Part shown: positions 25,593 to 34,266 of the stretch, piece by piece
Numbering within the stretch: position 1 is the stretch's first letter
Layout: every line of letters starts with the position of its first letter
Assembly: GCA_039969355.1 (NCBI GenBank)
Contig: JBDVOA010000008.1
Span: forward strand, 62,001-126,000
Direction of reading: 5' to 3'
DNA: 64,000 nucleotides
Source of the DNA: JL08 sp039969355
Lineage (GTDB): Bacteria; Pseudomonadota; Alphaproteobacteria; Rhodobacterales; Rhodobacteraceae
Program-made: the position numbers and the translations under genes
The notes under the pieces: generated by a model
What the model was told of the DNA's origin: nothing
What the model saw: only the letters and a program-made list of their open reading frames with translations
Database searches by the model: none

Positions 25593-26012
25593 TCAAGCCA
25601 TCCTCGAAAAGTCATCTGTGTTCTGCATCATTCCACCGCCTAATGTCCATTGAACGAGCGTCGGGCCGATTAAGAGTTGATAAAACACACCATAACTCAA
25701 CCATAGGATTATATTAAGAAACAGCAAAAACCAACTAGCTGTATCAGAACAGTATTTGCCCTCTGAGCTAGTCGATGCGACGGTTGCGATGCAGGCATGG
25801 AGATCATGAAAACGGTCCTTTCAGATGTGAATGCTTTGCAATTCTCGGAAATTATCGTCGGGGAAATCAGGCAGAGCCAAAACAGTAAACTTGGAACTGC
25901 ATTAGAATAGCGGTTAGCGTAATTCAGGTCTTGATTGATTCGAGATACCGAAACTAGACTGTAGAGGGGTTTGACTTCGATTTACCCGAATTCATCATGA
26001 GGAATCATCGCC
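25593..26012. other. Divergent intergenic region, no gene seen
   Basis: This holds the promoters of the small membrane-protein gene and the exported HAD phosphatase gene. It is AT-richer than its flanks. GAGGAA just before 26013 serves the phosphatase start. I find no credible open frame or strong hairpin. Confidence 0.4.
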
Positions 26013-26990
26013 ATGATCCGCAGCTTAATACACGCCTCCTGCGCTTCATTCTTCCCCCTGATTGCGCTGGCCGATCCACTTCCTTCTTGGAACGACACTA
26101 GCTCTAAAACGGCCATTATTGATTTTGTCGAAACGGTCAGCACCCCCGGATCAGGCGACTTCGTACCAGAGCGTGATCGAATTGCTGTCTTTGACAATGA
26201 CGGTACGCTTTGGGGCGAACAACCTGTCTATTTTCAACTTCTTTACGCTATCGATGTCCTGAAAGAGAAAGCCGAGTCTGATCCGTCCGTCCTTTCCTCT
26301 GATGTGCTAAAAGCTGCGGCGGCCGGTGATATGGACGGCATGATGGCAAGTGGCCTGAAGGGGTTGCTGGAAGTTATTAATGTCTCGCATGGCAACATCT
26401 CAATAGAAGATTTCAAGTCCTCTGCCCGGGAATGGCTTACAACGACACCTCACCCGACAAGCGGTTTGACTTATGGCGCGATGACATATCAACCTATGGT
26501 CGAACTGCTGACTTACTTGCGCGACGAAGATTTCACCACCTACATTGTCTCAGGTGGTGGCATCGACTTTATTCGCGCCATCGCAGATGACGCATATGGC
26601 ATCCCTCCTTGGCAGGTCATCGGCAGCGAAGGCAACGCGTCCTATTCGGTTGAAGGCAATGTGCCAAAGGTCATAAAAGATGGCGGCATCAGTTTTGTGG
26701 ACGATAAGGAAGGCAAACCGGTCGGCATAATGCGCCACATTGGCCAGCGCCCGATCTTTGCCGGGGGCAATTCAGACGGGGATTTCGAGATGCTAGAGTG
26801 GACAACAGCGGGGGACGGTCCACGATTTGGTCTGCTGGTCCATCACACCGATAGAGAACGAGAGTTTGCCTATGATCGCGAGGGACACATTGGTGTCCTG
26901 ATCCGCGGCCTTGATGAAGCTGACACGCGGGGTTGGACAGTCGTGGACATGGCAAATGACTGGAACAGAATCTGGAGCGGCGCTAACTAG
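26013..26990 (+). CDS. Exported HAD-superfamily phosphatase
   Basis: A 325-residue protein with an N-terminal signal peptide (about 20 residues, ending ALADPLP), so it should act in the periplasm. The HAD catalytic motif is FDNDGTLW: Asp61 is the likely nucleophile and Asp63 the acid/base. Motif II is the Ser in YIVSGGG and motif IV is AGGNSDGD. The cap inserted after motif I is helical. The ATG has GAGGAA ahead. Exported HAD enzymes of this layout hydrolyse phosphate esters; one known case is phosphorylcholine phosphatase, whose motif differs. Its position near amine genes fits such a role but does not prove it. Confidence 0.8.
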   Translation: MIRSLIHASCASFFPLIALADPLPSWNDTSSKTAIIDFVETVSTPGSGDFVPERDRIAVFDNDGTLWGEQPVYFQLLYAIDVLKEKAESDPSVLSSDVLKAAAAGDMDGMMASGLKGLLEVINVSHGNISIEDFKSSAREWLTTTPHPTSGLTYGAMTYQPMVELLTYLRDEDFTTYIVSGGGIDFIRAIADDAYGIPPWQVIGSEGNASYSVEGNVPKVIKDGGISFVDDKEGKPVGIMRHIGQRPIFAGGNSDGDFEMLEWTTAGDGPRFGLLVHHTDREREFAYDREGHIGVLIRGLDEADTRGWTVVDMANDWNRIWSGAN

Positions 26991-27066
26991 TCCCGCAGCC
27001 ATCGTAAGGGCTTCTGCCTGCCAGCCCCAACCAGAATTCGCAAGGTCAGGCCCTGCGGATCTTTAG

Positions 27067-28107
27067 TCACCCCTGCATTTTGTCATCGACCAATCGTTCC
27101 TCAGCAATCATGGCCTCTAGTTGGCGACGAAATCGCAATTGCCCCCCATCGATTGGCAAGTCGATGTGCGGAGAGGACTTGGTACTCATTCCGACCTGTA
27201 CCTCATTCAAAACCGCGCGGTCTTCTTCAAAAGCTTTTTGAACGTCATCGGACATCATTTGAGACAACGCCTTGTCGTCGGGACGAATATTGCGCAACTG
27301 GAACCAGTAGTAACGTGTCTCGCTGTCCGTTGTCGGCGTCATGAAATTGTAGCTGTCCATTATGAAAACATCCGGATGCAACGGCGCCTCAGGTCCACCC
27401 GTCCCAGCTGGCGTAAACACAGCCTTGATCAAAGCGTGCCCAGGAAAACGAACCTCGTAGTGCTGCAACCGATCACAGTTTCCTGTAAATTCAACTACTT
27501 TTTGGTAGAAGGGCGCGGGTTCTACATCCATCATCCAACGGTGCACGATCACGCCATCATCGGTTTTCGTGATCCGCAATGGTGCGTCCTTGGTCGCTGA
27601 CTGGCCAAAGCTGTTTTCGTGCACCCAAGCGACATGAGTCGGATCGAGTAAATTGTCGCACATCAAAAGATAGTTGCACTGCAACTCCATCGCAGCGCCA
27701 CGGTTAATGCCCCAGGTTGGATCGTCAAAATTTTGAATGTCGAATATATCGTCAGGGTCGGCCAATGCCGGATTGCCCATCCAGATCCACACGAGATCGT
27801 ATTTCTCGTGAATCGGGTAGGCATGTACGTTTGCGTTGGACGGAATGCGGCCCTGCCCTGGCGCCCAAACACACTTTCCCGCGCAATCAAACGTCAGGCC
27901 GTGATACCCACACTCTACAGTATCTCCTTTGAGGCGGCCCCGCGACAATGGCAATTTTCGGTGCGGACACGCATCTTCCAAAGCGATGATTTCTGCGTTT
28001 TCTGTTCGAAAAATGCAGATTTTCTCGCCCAAGACCAAAATCTGTTGGAGATCTCGGGTAATTTCATTCGCCCATGCTGCGACGTACCACGCGTTTCTTA
28101 GAAACAT
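27067..28107 (-). CDS. Rieske 2Fe-2S aromatic oxygenase, VanA-like
   Basis: A 346-residue oxygenase component of the vanillate O-demethylase type. The Rieske cluster ligands are Cys47 and His49 in CPHRKLPL and Cys66 and His69 in CGYHGL. The mononuclear iron site is NLLDPTHVAWVH, with His158, His163 and a bridging Asp155. Such enzymes use electrons from a separate ferredoxin reductase to demethylate or hydroxylate aromatic or other ring compounds. No reductase gene is adjacent; the PaaE-like fragment at the window start is far away. The gene stands alone next to decayed sequence. The substrate is unknown. Confidence 0.85.
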   Translation of the reverse strand: MFLRNAWYVAAWANEITRDLQQILVLGEKICIFRTENAEIIALEDACPHRKLPLSRGRLKGDTVECGYHGLTFDCAGKCVWAPGQGRIPSNANVHAYPIHEKYDLVWIWMGNPALADPDDIFDIQNFDDPTWGINRGAAMELQCNYLLMCDNLLDPTHVAWVHENSFGQSATKDAPLRITKTDDGVIVHRWMMDVEPAPFYQKVVEFTGNCDRLQHYEVRFPGHALIKAVFTPAGTGGPEAPLHPDVFIMDSYNFMTPTTDSETRYYWFQLRNIRPDDKALSQMMSDDVQKAFEEDRAVLNEVQVGMSTKSSPHIDLPIDGGQLRFRRQLEAMIAEERLVDDKMQG

Positions 28108-28143
28108 GAGTCAGTTCCCCTAATTTTCATTTAAATTCAGACC

Positions 28144-28326
28144 TCAAAGAATTACGCGCTCCGGCGTGATCGCAATATCTGCACCCTGCGCATTCATATT
28201 GGTTTTCGCAACAGGCATGGGATGCATTTTCGCAAGTATGCTACCTTGTTCACAGTCTGGCCGGCCCATCCAGCGCTTCGGCAATGGCGCAGCAAAAATC
28301 CCACCCCATCTCGCTACCAACTGTAA
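28144..28326 (-). pseudogene. C-terminal remnant of an unrecognised gene
   Basis: The minus strand reads WGGIFAAPLPKRWMGRPD and on to MHPMPVAKTNMNAQGADIAI, ending at a stop at 28144. This looks like the tail of a real protein. Upstream the frame becomes poor, while an adjacent frame carries VGSEMGWDFCCAIAEALDG, suggesting a frameshift. There is no start codon with a ribosome site. I do not recognise the family. It lies directly upstream of the Rieske gene on the same strand and may be what remains of an operon partner. Confidence 0.35.
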
Positions 28327-28763
28327 ACCTTCCCTTAAGTGCTGTGGTTTAGTTAGGTCAGCGTCGACGTTGTCTCTCTAAAGTTTGCTCCACGGCCCAC
28401 GCGCAGGCCGTGGGCAAATTTTCCTAAATTTGAGCATTTGTTGCCGGTTGGCCGTGCCAAGCTAGCTATGTCGGGTTACCAGTGTGAATGCCCATCTGCT
28501 TCAAGAGCGATAGCTATTCTTTTTTGAGCTCAGTCTTCCCGACTTCATCCGTCGATTCTCGAGGCCGTGTCTGAGTGTTGCGCGATTTTTTGAGCGGTCA
28601 TACTATTGCAGGACTTTCCGAACGCGATGCCGAGGTCGGTTCACTTTTCAGTCGCGCGGTAGATGGACCCAACCCAAGGGTTCGCATCCAATATACCTCA
28701 GGCTATCATCAGGTACTGTCGCTCTGAGTCGTCCGTCCAGAGCCTATCAATTGGAACCGACTG
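28327..28763. other. Intergenic region with a GC-rich hairpin, no gene seen
   Basis: This stretch separates the remnant from the PhyH gene. At 28391-28415 the sequence CACGGCCCACGCGCAGGCCG and following TGGGC can form either of two overlapping seven-base-pair stems. It is followed on the plus strand by AAATTTTCC, so terminator action is weak at best. I see no credible open frame. Confidence 0.4.
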
Positions 28764-29567
28764 ATGCCTCATCCGCTAATTACTCAAGACGACATCAACA
28801 TATTTCAGCAAGACGGTGTTGTGCTGATCAAAGGCCTATTTGCTGATCAAATTGAGGATATCAAACGCGGCATTGCCCAAAACATGGAGGAACCCGGCCC
28901 CTATGCGGCCGAAAACCTAAAGGATGGTGAAGCTGGCCGGTTTTTTGATGACTATTGCAACTGGCAACGGATCGAGCCATTTCAAAGGGTCATTGAAACA
29001 TCGCCCGCTGCAGAGGTCGCTGCAGACCTCATGCAATCCCAAACTGTACAGATGTTTCATGACCACGTCTTGGTGAAAGAGCCGGGCACGTCAAAAGCGA
29101 CACCATGGCACAGCGATGGGCCCTACTATTTTGTTCGAGGCCAACAAACGATCAGCTTCTGGTCGCCAGTCGATCCTGTCACCAACGCCAGTTTGCGTTG
29201 TGTAGCAGGCAGCCACAAATGGAAAAAACCTGTTCTTCCGACACGCTGGCTGTCAGAGACAAGTTTCTATCCCGATGAAGACAAATACATGCCTGTGCCA
29301 GACCCTGATGCTGAAGGCATGGATATTCGCGAATGGGAAATGCAACCGGGAGATGCGGTCGCTTTTCATTACCACGTACTGCACGGGGCACGCGGAAATA
29401 CCAGTGATACGCGGCGCCGTGCCTTTTCATTGCGCTTGATCGGGGATGATGCGCGCTACACTGAACGCCCAGGACCCACATCGCCGCCGTTTCCGGGGCA
29501 CGATATGAAAGAAGGCCAAAGGCTGCGCGAAGATTGGTTCCCTGTTCTCTATTCGCGGGAAGACTGA
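28764..29567 (+). CDS. Phytanoyl-CoA dioxygenase (PhyH) family oxygenase
   Basis: A 267-residue Fe(II)/2-oxoglutarate-dependent oxygenase. The iron ligands are His116 and Asp118 in PWHSDGPY and His207 in HVLHGARGN. An Arg in TRRRAFSLRL about ten residues later should bind 2-oxoglutarate. The family hydroxylates small molecules, including phytanoyl-CoA, ectoine and various natural products. The aromatic FFDDYCNW segment shapes the pocket. The gene is single, starts with GGAA ahead of ATG, and faces away from the Rieske gene. Substrate unknown; a link to the nearby catabolic genes is only positional. Confidence 0.85.
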   Translation: MPHPLITQDDINIFQQDGVVLIKGLFADQIEDIKRGIAQNMEEPGPYAAENLKDGEAGRFFDDYCNWQRIEPFQRVIETSPAAEVAADLMQSQTVQMFHDHVLVKEPGTSKATPWHSDGPYYFVRGQQTISFWSPVDPVTNASLRCVAGSHKWKKPVLPTRWLSETSFYPDEDKYMPVPDPDAEGMDIREWEMQPGDAVAFHYHVLHGARGNTSDTRRRAFSLRLIGDDARYTERPGPTSPPFPGHDMKEGQRLREDWFPVLYSRED

Positions 29568-29754
29568 GCTCTTTCTGATGGCCTGTCGGACCGCACTCGA
29601 GGTCTGGCAAATACTGACCCGCAGGCCGTTCCGTTCCCGATGTCCCCAACTGTTATCGACGCAATGGGAAAGTCCGATCTGCGACCTTTGCAACCGGTCA
29701 GGTTTAGGCGTCGGCGCCTTGCCGGTCGGTGAGTTCCAAGGGTTTACCTTTTCA

Positions 29755-30117
29755 CACCCAATTTCCGTGTGGAAGTTAACAATGAACTGGCCAGGATCAG
29801 CCGGCGTTTGTTGAACTGTTTGGCAAAGAAAAAACCGTCGGTTTGATTCAGCGGGTTTGAGTTGTATTCATCAAGATAGGTCTGCCGCCTATTTGTGTCC
29901 CACGATGGGAAGCGACCAAAGGTAGGAGTGCTCAGCAAGATTGAAGTCGAGGTAGTCACAAAGACATCCCGAAGCCTCCTCAGTCGGGATGCCGTGGTCC
30001 AAGGTCAGCATCCCGATACGGGTATCAACCTCGTTCGGGTGCATCGGTTCATCTTTGTGCGAAGACGGACGCTGTGAGCGAAGCAAAGGCGGTGGTGGTC
30101 AAAGTCGTTCTGAACAT
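29755..30117 (-). pseudogene. Decayed N-terminal paralogue of the DUF1254 gene
   Basis: The minus strand starts at an ATG at 30117 with a signal-peptide-like stretch (MFRTTLTTTAFASLTASVFA), then shifts frame into DEPMHPNEVDTRIGMLTLDH and YSYLWSLPIVGH-type sequence (here HSYLWSLPIVGHK). It shifts again into RQTYLDEYNSNPLNQTDGFF and FAKQFNKRRLIL before losing similarity near 29755. Each piece matches the first 100 residues of the intact gene at 30178-31674 in order. So this is a tandem copy, broken by at least two frameshifts and cut short. Confidence 0.8.
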
Positions 30118-30177
30118 GCCCTCTCTCTTTCCTTAGAGACAGGCATGGCGCCGCGCCGAAACGCGGCTCCACCTCAG

Positions 30178-31674
30178 TTACTCCGGCAAGTCGGCGTAGT
30201 CGATTTCCTCGATCTGCGGCAGTTTCCAGCTCTGGTCAAAGTAGGGTTTCGAGGGTCCGTAGAAGCGGAAGTACGGGAACCATGCTCGGCCCGGGATCGA
30301 CTTGATCCAGTTGTTTTCCCAGCCCTCAGGCGGGGCCTCCGGGCCGACGAGGATCGGTGTCGACCCGTCCTCAAGTGTCCGGATGCCCTCGTGCCTCGAG
30401 CCGCGCTCTGCGCGTTCCTGATCGGTCCGAACCATGCCGCGGGTGTCCACGTCATAGACGGTGATCGCCCAGAAAATCTCCACCGGTGGGTCCTTGGGCA
30501 CGTTGATCACATAGGACCGGTCGCCAGCCAACGCGCGTTCCTGCGCATCCAGAAACATGCCGGCATAGCCCATGCCGTACCCCACCTTGGGATAGACGAT
30601 CTTCGGCGAGGTCGTCGTTGCCTCGTAGGTATAGCGGGCCCGGGGATCAAACCGCCCAATCTCCCCGATTGTCTGGGTGTGGTCCATGGCATCGCCCGGC
30701 TCAGACCCTTCGACCCGACCGAGGATCAGCCGCCAACCATCGTCCCGCAAAACACCCGGCAGGCGCTCGCGGAAGACGAAGTTCTTGGCTGTTGCTTCGC
30801 CGACGACCGCGGCCTCTTCGAAGATCGCGCGCTGTCGGTCGGTCGGCTCGAAGGGCTTGCCCTTTTCGATCCCGAGTTCCTTAAGGAAGTACATGAAGAA
30901 CTGATCGCGATCCTCCACGGGTTCTTCCTGCAAGATCATGTGCAGCATTTCCCAGTAACGCATACCGCGAGGCTGGAAGTTGCGGCCGACCTTGTTCTCG
31001 CCGTCGCGCAGTTGCGACCGTAGCTCCTCGCCGTGGAACCCGGACAGGATCCCCGCAGCAAGTGCGTCCCGTTCTTCCAGCGGCGCGTTAACCCGCATCA
31101 GCCACCACAGGTTGTTGGTGTTGGATTTAACGTATTCCGCGCCCTCTATGACGGGGATTTCAGCCACTGGCGTTTCGGGGCCATGGATCACCCATGTCCC
31201 TCCGCGACCCGCATTCGGACCAAAGACCCCGAGATCGGCAACACCACGCTGCCAGAAGTCAGTCATCAGACCAATCAGCGGCCCCGGCGGCACCTCGATG
31301 ACTGCAGCCTTGTCTTTCACGTTGAGCCAGCCGAACAGATACGGCGTCGACTCGTTGGCGGTCAGGATGAGTGAGCGTTCGTTGAACTGCTTTGCAAATA
31401 TCAGCTCGTTGGGTTTGATGTCGTATTCATCCAGGTAAGTCTGCCGCCACTGGGTGTGTCCCACGATGGGCAGCGACCAGAGGTAGGACTGCACGGCACG
31501 ATTGAAATCGAGGTTGTCATATAGAAGTTCCGAGGTCTCCTCGGTCGGTATGCCGTGATCGAAAGTCAGCGTCCCGAGGCGGGTCTCGACCTCGTTGGGG
31601 TACAATGGTTCGTCCTGCGCAAGTGCCGGGAGGGCCAGCGTGGCAGTCAGCGCATAAAGCAGTAGGTTTTTCAT
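30178..31674 (-). CDS. Exported DUF1254/DUF1214 protein
   Basis: A 498-residue exported protein. The ATG at 31674 begins a signal peptide (MKNLLLYALTATLALPALAQ) of the same length as in the decayed copy next door. An in-frame ATG at 31692 would add six residues. The DUF1254 part (about 40-170) includes YSYLWSLPIVGH-type sequence (QSYLWSLPIVGHTQWRQTYL) and the DUF1214 part is near the C-terminus (YVINVPKDPPVEIFWAITVY). Proteins of this family are widespread, exported and of uncertain function; some occur near catabolic genes. The downstream paralogue is broken, so this is the only working copy here. Confidence 0.85.
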   Translation of the reverse strand: MKNLLLYALTATLALPALAQDEPLYPNEVETRLGTLTFDHGIPTEETSELLYDNLDFNRAVQSYLWSLPIVGHTQWRQTYLDEYDIKPNELIFAKQFNERSLILTANESTPYLFGWLNVKDKAAVIEVPPGPLIGLMTDFWQRGVADLGVFGPNAGRGGTWVIHGPETPVAEIPVIEGAEYVKSNTNNLWWLMRVNAPLEERDALAAGILSGFHGEELRSQLRDGENKVGRNFQPRGMRYWEMLHMILQEEPVEDRDQFFMYFLKELGIEKGKPFEPTDRQRAIFEEAAVVGEATAKNFVFRERLPGVLRDDGWRLILGRVEGSEPGDAMDHTQTIGEIGRFDPRARYTYEATTTSPKIVYPKVGYGMGYAGMFLDAQERALAGDRSYVINVPKDPPVEIFWAITVYDVDTRGMVRTDQERAERGSRHEGIRTLEDGSTPILVGPEAPPEGWENNWIKSIPGRAWFPYFRFYGPSKPYFDQSWKLPQIEEIDYADLPE

Positions 31675-31974
31675 TTTTGCGAATTTTCCCATCTGATTGT
31701 TAACTCTCTTTCCTGTGTGCACTTGGCTGTCAGAAGAGGTCGTTGAAGCAGTCCCTCTCCAAGTCATTGCGGCGAATCTAATTTGATTTCTTCGCAAGCG
31801 CTATTGACCTTAAGTGCAACCAACAATCATTGGTCCCGAATTCTGTAGTATTCGAGACCCCAGAGATGTTCGCTGAGCTCCTCTGACTCGCGACGATGGC
31901 GTGATCGCATGTCCAATCGGACTCAGAGCAACCAGCCGACAGTCTCAGTTTGCCCGAGGCCTCACCAGATAAGT

Positions 31975-34218
31975 TCAGCCTTGTTGCCTCAAATAATTCA
32001 TGACCGCCGGGCGAACCGACATTTCGCCCCTGTGACGCGCGTCTGCAATAACCTTGCGCACATCATCCAGATTGGAACGGCGAAAAAGGCTTTTGACCGG
32101 GCCAATCGACGCCGGGCGCATTGACAGGGTGCGAAGCCCGATAGCCGCCAGACACAGCGCTTCGATCGGGCGACCGGCATCTTCGCCGCAAAACGATAGT
32201 GGGGTGTCACTGCGGGCGCACCGTTCCACGATCTTTTCAATGAGGCCGAGGAAGCTAACGTTCAGCGTATCATAGCGTCGGCGTACTCTCTCATTCTCGC
32301 GGTCAGCAGCAAAGAAAAACTGTTTCAGGTCATTGCCACCAATCGACAAAAACTCGACCTCATCAAAGAACTTTTGCGGTGCAAAGGCCAGCGAGGGAGT
32401 TTCGAGCATTGCGCCGATTTCTATGGTTTTAGGCAGAGCGTGGCCCAGACGTTTTTCGCGCAGAATCGTTTTTTCCACCTCGGCACGGGCCGCTCGATAT
32501 TCCTCAAACTGGGCGACAAAAGGAAACATCACCGTCAGCGGCCTTCCTTTTGCAGCACGCATCAGGGCCTGCAACTGCATTCTCATGATGCCCGGTTTGT
32601 CCAACCCGACCCGTATCGCGCGCCAGCCGAGCGCGGGGTTCGGTTCCTCATTGGGTTTCATATAAGGCAGGACTTTGTCTGATCCGATGTCGAGCGTGCG
32701 GAACACGACCCGCTTACCATGCCCCGCGTCCAGAACTCGCGAATACAATTCTGCCAGTTCGGTTCTGGTAGGCATTTTGTTGCGTACCAGAAACTGAAGC
32801 TCGGTGCGAAACAACCCGACGCCCTCGGCGCCCGACCCATCCAGCGACGGCAGATCCGCCATCAGACCCGCATTCATATGCAACGAAATGACCGAACCAC
32901 ACAACGTTTCGGCCCGTTTGTCTCTGATCGACGCATAGCGTTCCAGCGCATCCGCCTGCATCGAGATTTTTTCGCGGAATGCCGCGACAACTTTTTCGTC
33001 AGGACGCAGGTGGACAATGCCCTGATCCCCATCGACCATGATATGATCGCCGTTCAGGGCTTCTGTGATGATCCGGCCTGCACGCACGACAAGCGGAATG
33101 GCCAATGCCCGCGCCACGATCGCCGCGTGTGAGCCAACGGATCCTTCTTCCAAAACGATGCCGCGCAGTGAACGGCCATAATCAAGCAGTTCTGCCGGGC
33201 CAATATTGCGTGCAATCAAGATTGGATCACGTGGCATTTCCGCACCCGTTTCCCGACCTTGCCCAGTCAAAATCCGCAGCAACCGATTGCTGAGATCGTC
33301 GAGATCGCTCAGCCGCTCGCGCAGGTAATTGTCTTGCACCTGCCCCATCCTGCTGCGCGCAAGGGATTGTTCTTTCTCTACGGCGGCCTCGGCAGACAAT
33401 CCTTGGGATATGTCTTCTTCTATCCGACGCATCCAACCTTTTGAATTGGCAAACATCCGGTATGCTTCAAGGACCTCACGGTGCTCTTTGTCCGCTGTTT
33501 TTGCCATCTTGAGCATCTTGTCCACACCGACACGCAGTTCTTCAACCGCCTCGCTGAGGCGTCTCAATTCGCCGGCGGGGTCGTCGGCAATAGGGTTGGT
33601 GACCACAACACGGGGCTCATGGAGCCAGACATGGCCCTGGGCAGAGCCTTCCTGCCCGGTCGTCGCGCGGATTAGGACCGGCTGCTGATGCCGCGCGGCC
33701 AGCGCGGCACCTTCTCCGACAAATGCACCCAGTTCGGTCATTTCTGCGAGAACCATCGCGACGACTTCTAGCGCATAAACTTCGTCTGCCGAGAACTGTC
33801 TCGCTTCTCGCGACTGAACTACCAGAACACCCAGCGCTTCACCCAATCGTTGTACGGGAACACCCAGGAACGACGAAAAGATTTCTTCGCCCGTTTCGGG
33901 CATGTATCGGAAACCTTTTTCGCCAGGCGCGTCGGGCGTATTGACCGTCAAGCGGCTTTTTGCGACGCGACCAACAAGACCTTCGCCCAGTTTCATACGG
34001 GTTTGGTGTACCGATGTTTGATTCAGCCCCTCAGTGGCGCAGAGTTCAAGCGTGTCTTCATCCCGAAACAGATAAATCGAACAGACCTCGGACTTCATCG
34101 AATCCGCAATCAAATGGGTAATCTTGTTGAGCCGCGCCTGACCAGCCTCGTCACTGGCCATAGCGTCGCGCAAACGGCCCAGCAATCTTCGGCTTTGTGT
34201 TTCAGTCCGTTCCGACAT
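31975..34218 (-). CDS. ptsP: PTS-Ntr enzyme I (phosphoenolpyruvate-protein phosphotransferase)
   Basis: A 747-residue enzyme I of the nitrogen-related phosphotransferase system. An N-terminal GAF domain (about 20-160, with KSEVCSIYLF) senses small ligands, often glutamine. It is followed by the HPr-binding and phosphohistidine domains with His364 in GSVGSHAAIVARA, and the PEP-binding barrel with GVGLFRTELQFL and FCGEDAGRP. It passes phosphate from PEP to NPr and then EIIA-Ntr, which control potassium uptake and other functions. The ATG at 34218 is used; a GTG at 34245 is longer but not conserved-looking. It lies 48 bases after lysC on the same strand, an arrangement seen in related genomes. 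Confidence 0.92.
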   Translation of the reverse strand: MSERTETQSRRLLGRLRDAMASDEAGQARLNKITHLIADSMKSEVCSIYLFRDEDTLELCATEGLNQTSVHQTRMKLGEGLVGRVAKSRLTVNTPDAPGEKGFRYMPETGEEIFSSFLGVPVQRLGEALGVLVVQSREARQFSADEVYALEVVAMVLAEMTELGAFVGEGAALAARHQQPVLIRATTGQEGSAQGHVWLHEPRVVVTNPIADDPAGELRRLSEAVEELRVGVDKMLKMAKTADKEHREVLEAYRMFANSKGWMRRIEEDISQGLSAEAAVEKEQSLARSRMGQVQDNYLRERLSDLDDLSNRLLRILTGQGRETGAEMPRDPILIARNIGPAELLDYGRSLRGIVLEEGSVGSHAAIVARALAIPLVVRAGRIITEALNGDHIMVDGDQGIVHLRPDEKVVAAFREKISMQADALERYASIRDKRAETLCGSVISLHMNAGLMADLPSLDGSGAEGVGLFRTELQFLVRNKMPTRTELAELYSRVLDAGHGKRVVFRTLDIGSDKVLPYMKPNEEPNPALGWRAIRVGLDKPGIMRMQLQALMRAAKGRPLTVMFPFVAQFEEYRAARAEVEKTILREKRLGHALPKTIEIGAMLETPSLAFAPQKFFDEVEFLSIGGNDLKQFFFAADRENERVRRRYDTLNVSFLGLIEKIVERCARSDTPLSFCGEDAGRPIEALCLAAIGLRTLSMRPASIGPVKSLFRRSNLDDVRKVIADARHRGEMSVRPAVMNYLRQQG

Positions 34219-34266
34219 GTCAGATATTACACCGCCCCGTCCCACTAGCGGTCCGGGGATGGAATC

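Noticed and set aside
28530..28737. Short plus-strand peptide upstream of the PhyH gene
   Set aside because: It reads somewhat like protein (SERDAEVGSLFSRAVDGPNP) but has no good start, is under 60 codons and matches nothing I know.
30145..30175. GCCGCG/CGCGGC hairpin after the DUF1254 gene as a terminator
   Set aside because: The six-base stem is GC-rich but no U tract follows on the minus strand.
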